A stretch of DNA of 64,000 bases, taken from the NCBI RefSeq assembly GCF_000237085.1, contig NC_016627.1, positions 744,001-808,000 on the forward strand. Direction: 5' to 3'. Source of the DNA: Acetivibrio clariflavus DSM 19732. GTDB lineage: Bacteria; Bacillota; Clostridia; Acetivibrionales; Acetivibrionaceae. Of this stretch, positions 61,565 through 64,000 are shown piece by piece (positions within the stretch are counted from its first letter, which is position 1; every line of letters starts with the position of its first letter). The translations under genes were made by a program, and so were the position numbers. A model generated the notes under the pieces. The model was not told the DNA's origin. It did not search any database and was given only the letters and a program-made list of their open reading frames with translations.

Positions 61565-61971
61565 TGAAATTCAAGAATCAGGCCCAGGATATGGATCATA
61601 AGACATTGCTTCGAATGCTTCACTTATACCTTGATGAAAGGTTTAATGGACGGATCAATGTTACAGGCCGATCGGCCATCGTGAACCTGATCCAGACCAT
61701 GCTGAATAATAACTTGAAGTTTGATGAAACAATGTCGGCCTGGGAAGTGTATTACACCCTTTTTGAACTGCACCAGGAAGTAAATGTCCCGGCAAAGCGC
61801 AGAAGCCCAAAGTTCATGCACAAGCAGATAGATGGCTTCTTTACCGGTACATATGGCCGGTACTATAACAGGTCAGATATAATCCGCTTTTATGCAGAAG
61901 TAGGAGGCAAGGAAGCGGAAGATATTATTAAACAAAGTAAAGAAAGGATGATGATGAATGAACGCACTTGA
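61564..61971 (+). CDS. Hypothetical phage protein
   Basis: This 135-residue, charged, probably soluble protein overlaps the tape measure stop by one base (TGATG arrangement). I recognise no domain. It is part of a tight cluster of small genes after the tape measure gene, as is common for tail assembly or baseplate accessory genes. Its role is inferred from position only. Confidence 0.55.
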   Translation: MKFKNQAQDMDHKTLLRMLHLYLDERFNGRINVTGRSAIVNLIQTMLNNNLKFDETMSAWEVYYTLFELHQEVNVPAKRRSPKFMHKQIDGFFTGTYGRYYNRSDIIRFYAEVGGKEAEDIIKQSKERMMMNERT

Positions 61972-62440
61972 ATTGATCAGAAAGAGGGAATCTGACTGGC
62001 AACAGAAAAAGATTGATCTGGAAGCCCAGATCGCTTCTGACAACGAAACAGGAGCCAGGAACCTGGAACTGCTTAATGAGTACAACAAATTCATGAAGAC
62101 CTGCCCTATCACTGAAAGCAGAAGGAAGCACTTGTATATATTGCATGGGAAACCGGTTCTTGATGAATATATTGCGCCATACAGAGCGGCCCTGGAAGAA
62201 GCAAGGGCAAATTTTATCAATGCTTTTGCGGCGTATAAAGCGGCAGCGGCAAAAGCCCATATGGCAAGCAAACATTGGGGCGGAGAATGGTTCCCTGCAG
62301 CCAATGCAGAATCAGAATCAGTAGACCTTACAAGAATAGGGAATATTCCATTGCCCGCTGTTCCGGATCCTAACTTGTGCGATGATGTCCAGGTTGATGA
62401 AAATGAAGGAGGTATCGAATATGAACAAATCATATTTTAA
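61958..62440 (+). CDS. Hypothetical phage protein, coiled coil
   Basis: This 160-residue protein is helical and charged in its first half and Ala-rich in the middle (NAFAAYKAAAAKAHMASKH). ATG 61958 has AAAGGA 10 bp upstream and overlaps the previous gene by 14 bp. The next gene starts inside its end. No family is recognised. Confidence 0.55.
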   Translation: MNALELIRKRESDWQQKKIDLEAQIASDNETGARNLELLNEYNKFMKTCPITESRRKHLYILHGKPVLDEYIAPYRAALEEARANFINAFAAYKAAAAKAHMASKHWGGEWFPAANAESESVDLTRIGNIPLPAVPDPNLCDDVQVDENEGGIEYEQIIF

Positions 62441-63029
62441 GGATCTGCAGGATATACTTGATGATTTCGTAAAGACAAATGTCAGGTATAACGAAATTGC
62501 AAAACAGTATGAAAAGATGTATAAGCCGGATGAATTCAGGAACAGGATTGAGGAATTGAAGGTAAGGTATAAAGAACAGGCCAAACAGTTTAAGCAGGCC
62601 TTCATTGATCAAGTCAAGAAGTTAAAGGATGAATTCAGTAAGGATCTACAGGCTGCAAAATATATTTCGGATCCTGGCTTTACAAACGTGATTAATATCC
62701 TTACATATGGCGGCAAAAACATGGATGGGACAACCATTAAAAACCTTGTTGCGCCATACCTGGATGATTATTTAGCCAGAAAAAGTATCGCTGCAATTAT
62801 AAAAGAGCAGGGACGCGATCCAGAAGCCCTTGAAATTGATAACGGCTTTGATCTTATAGGTGCTATCAAGAACATTGAAACTACCGGCGAAAAGATGTTC
62901 GACAGTGCGATCGTATATACTTTCCCGGTTCAGTTTTCATTCGAAGCAAGTCCCAGTGTTCTTACACATATGATTTCCCGTGCTTCTGATAGCGTTGACA
63001 GCAACAGCCAGGGCGCAAAAATTATATAA
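62421..63029 (+). CDS. Hypothetical phage protein, helical
   Basis: This 202-residue protein begins MNKSYFKDLQDILDDFVKTN and has a long charged helix (about residues 25-85) followed by a mixed domain. I chose ATG 62421, preceded by AAGGAGG at 62406-62412, instead of the frame's first ATG at 62382. It overlaps the end of the previous gene by 20 bp. No domain is recognised. Confidence 0.55.
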   Translation: MNKSYFKDLQDILDDFVKTNVRYNEIAKQYEKMYKPDEFRNRIEELKVRYKEQAKQFKQAFIDQVKKLKDEFSKDLQAAKYISDPGFTNVINILTYGGKNMDGTTIKNLVAPYLDDYLARKSIAAIIKEQGRDPEALEIDNGFDLIGAIKNIETTGEKMFDSAIVYTFPVQFSFEASPSVLTHMISRASDSVDSNSQGAKII

Positions 63030-63123
63030 GGTTTTAAGGGCGGCAATGTAAGAAATAGAGATATACACTGCCGTCCAATTCCTTATTTTATAAAGACGAA
63101 TGAGGATATCGGGGGTGGTATCT

Positions 63124-63897
63124 GTGGGGAATGTAGTAAATGAAGTCCTGGTAATCTTAATCCAGGAAGGCCGTAAAGATCTTATTTCCATTCTGTGGGA
63201 ACAGAATAAAAAACTTATAGCATGGCTTGCCGGGAAATTTTATGTAAAGCATATGGATCGGTGCGCTGCTGCAGGCGTAGAGGAAGAGGATCTGATCCAG
63301 GAAGGTTTTTTTGCGCTACTGGACGCTATTAAGTATTATAAGGCTGAAAGTGGGTATAAATTTACAACTTACATAGAGTATCCACTGTTAAGTAAGATGA
63401 ATCAACTTATAGGGTACAGAGGGAAGTCAGATCAGTTAAACGATACTATAAGCTTAGAAGAAAGCGTAAGTACTGAATTTGAAGATATTTGCCTTTCTGA
63501 CGTTATTTCGGATCCTAACGCTGAATTCGAAGATAAAATCATACATGATGATACGTTGTCAAAGCTTCGTGAAACGCTTATTGAAATCATCGAAACACTT
63601 CCGGAGAAGCAGAAGAATATTCTGCTTGCAGAACTTAATGATACCAGCAAGGACATTATTGTGAAAATGTATCAAATGACTGATGATGAATACAACCGGC
63701 TCCGCGGACAAGCACTGCAGAACTGTAGAAAGCCGCATAATATACAAAGGCTCATTGAATTCATGGATCCCTACAGGTTAGGCCTGAAAGGAACGGGATT
63801 TTCAGTTTGGTATCATTCAAGGACAAGTAGCGTCGAAAGGGCAGTTGAAAAGATCATGGATCTTGAAGCAGCGATCGCGACAGCTTTGTGCATATAA
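63124..63897 (+). CDS. Sigma-70-like phage regulatory protein
   Basis: This 257-residue protein has a region 2-like segment (EEEDLIQEGFFALLDAIKYY, then YKFTTYIEYPLLSKMNQLI) and a region 4-like one (LPEKQKNILLAELND), but the final HTH is poorly conserved. I chose GTG 63124, 7 bp after GGGGGTGG; the longer frame begins at ATG 63100. It could direct transcription of late genes or regulate another element function. It lies 94 bp after the preceding gene. Confidence 0.6.
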   Translation: MGNVVNEVLVILIQEGRKDLISILWEQNKKLIAWLAGKFYVKHMDRCAAAGVEEEDLIQEGFFALLDAIKYYKAESGYKFTTYIEYPLLSKMNQLIGYRGKSDQLNDTISLEESVSTEFEDICLSDVISDPNAEFEDKIIHDDTLSKLRETLIEIIETLPEKQKNILLAELNDTSKDIIVKMYQMTDDEYNRLRGQALQNCRKPHNIQRLIEFMDPYRLGLKGTGFSVWYHSRTSSVERAVEKIMDLEAAIATALCI

Positions 63898-63929
63898 AAT
63901 AACCTGAATATTATTGTGGAGGGATCGAA

Positions 63930-64000
63930 ATGAAAGGAACCAGTAAAGACGAAAAAGCAAAAGCGCTGCCAAATATGTGGAAGAGGCTTGCAATAGATGA
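63930..64000 (+). CDS. Partial gene cut by the window end
   Basis: ATG 63930 follows GGAGGG (63918-63923) and reads MKGTSKDEKAKALPNMWKRLAID before leaving the window. No family can be assigned from 23 residues. Confidence 0.55.
   Translation, partial: MKGTSKDEKAKALPNMWKRLAID

Larger units (their letters stand above)
53541..64000. mobile_element. Integrated prophage-like element (left part)
   Basis: The element begins at or just beyond the ssrA 3' end and continues past the window. It contains a serine recombinase, an HTH protein, a replication-initiator-like protein, a tape measure protein and small phage genes. Its coding regions are visibly more G+C-rich than the chromosome, especially the recombinase and the tape measure gene. 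Head, packaging and lysis genes are not seen in this part, and the replication gene is followed almost directly by tail genes with an IS110 element between them, so the prophage is rearranged or deleted. The right attachment site is outside the window. Confidence 0.8.

Overview
The window is a stretch of chromosome from a low-G+C, Gram-positive, spore-former-like member of the Clostridia. Purine-rich Shine-Dalgarno sites precede most genes, several starts are TTG or GTG, and the rpmG-secE-nusG-rplK-rplA-rplJ-rplL-rpoB-rpoC-rpsL-rpsG-fusA-tuf order together with trigger factor-clpP-clpX-lonB fits the Acetivibrio (Clostridium) thermocellus group. The species call is inference from gene content only.

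Positions 1-15000 hold a P-type Ca2+ ATPase, a four-gene ABC export operon of the GldA/F/G type ending in a DUF4340 protein, a YkvI-like transporter, a DUF5711 propeller protein, a CvpA-like membrane protein, and ilvD-ilvB for branched-chain amino acid synthesis. Positions 15000-32500 are the transcription/translation core: L33, SecE, NusG, L11, L1, an L10 leader with attenuator, L10, L7/L12, a 1 kb gap with a strong promoter, RpoB, RpoC, an L7Ae-type protein, S12, S7, EF-G and EF-Tu.

Positions 32600-53150 carry an ECF sigma/anti-sigma pair, a VanW lipoprotein, a histidine-less HPr (Crh-like) paired with a divergent Enzyme I, uvrC, a phosphoesterase, tig-clpP-clpX, lonB, tsaD, a 650 bp gap with a cluster of DnaA-box-like 9-mers, a radical SAM/PDZ protein, a lytic transglycosylase, a DUF402 protein, a PHP phosphoesterase, smpB and the tmRNA gene ssrA.

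From the 3' end of ssrA (about 53540) to the end of the window lies an integrated prophage-like element, visibly richer in G+C and different in codon use. It has a leftward serine recombinase whose reading frame runs antisense into ssrA, two leftward cysteine-rich genes, a rightward HTH protein, a replication-initiator-like gene with an internal 35 bp repeat beside an A-rich tract, a complete-looking IS110-family element with a long structured non-coding end, then a tape measure protein, three small phage proteins, a sigma-like protein and a gene cut by the window edge. The right end of the element lies outside the window.

The best candidates for new biology are the Crh-like/Enzyme I pair, the DnaA-box cluster, the IS110 element with its possible bridge RNA, the recombinase/ssrA junction, and the mutually exclusive RNA structures between rpsL and rpsG.
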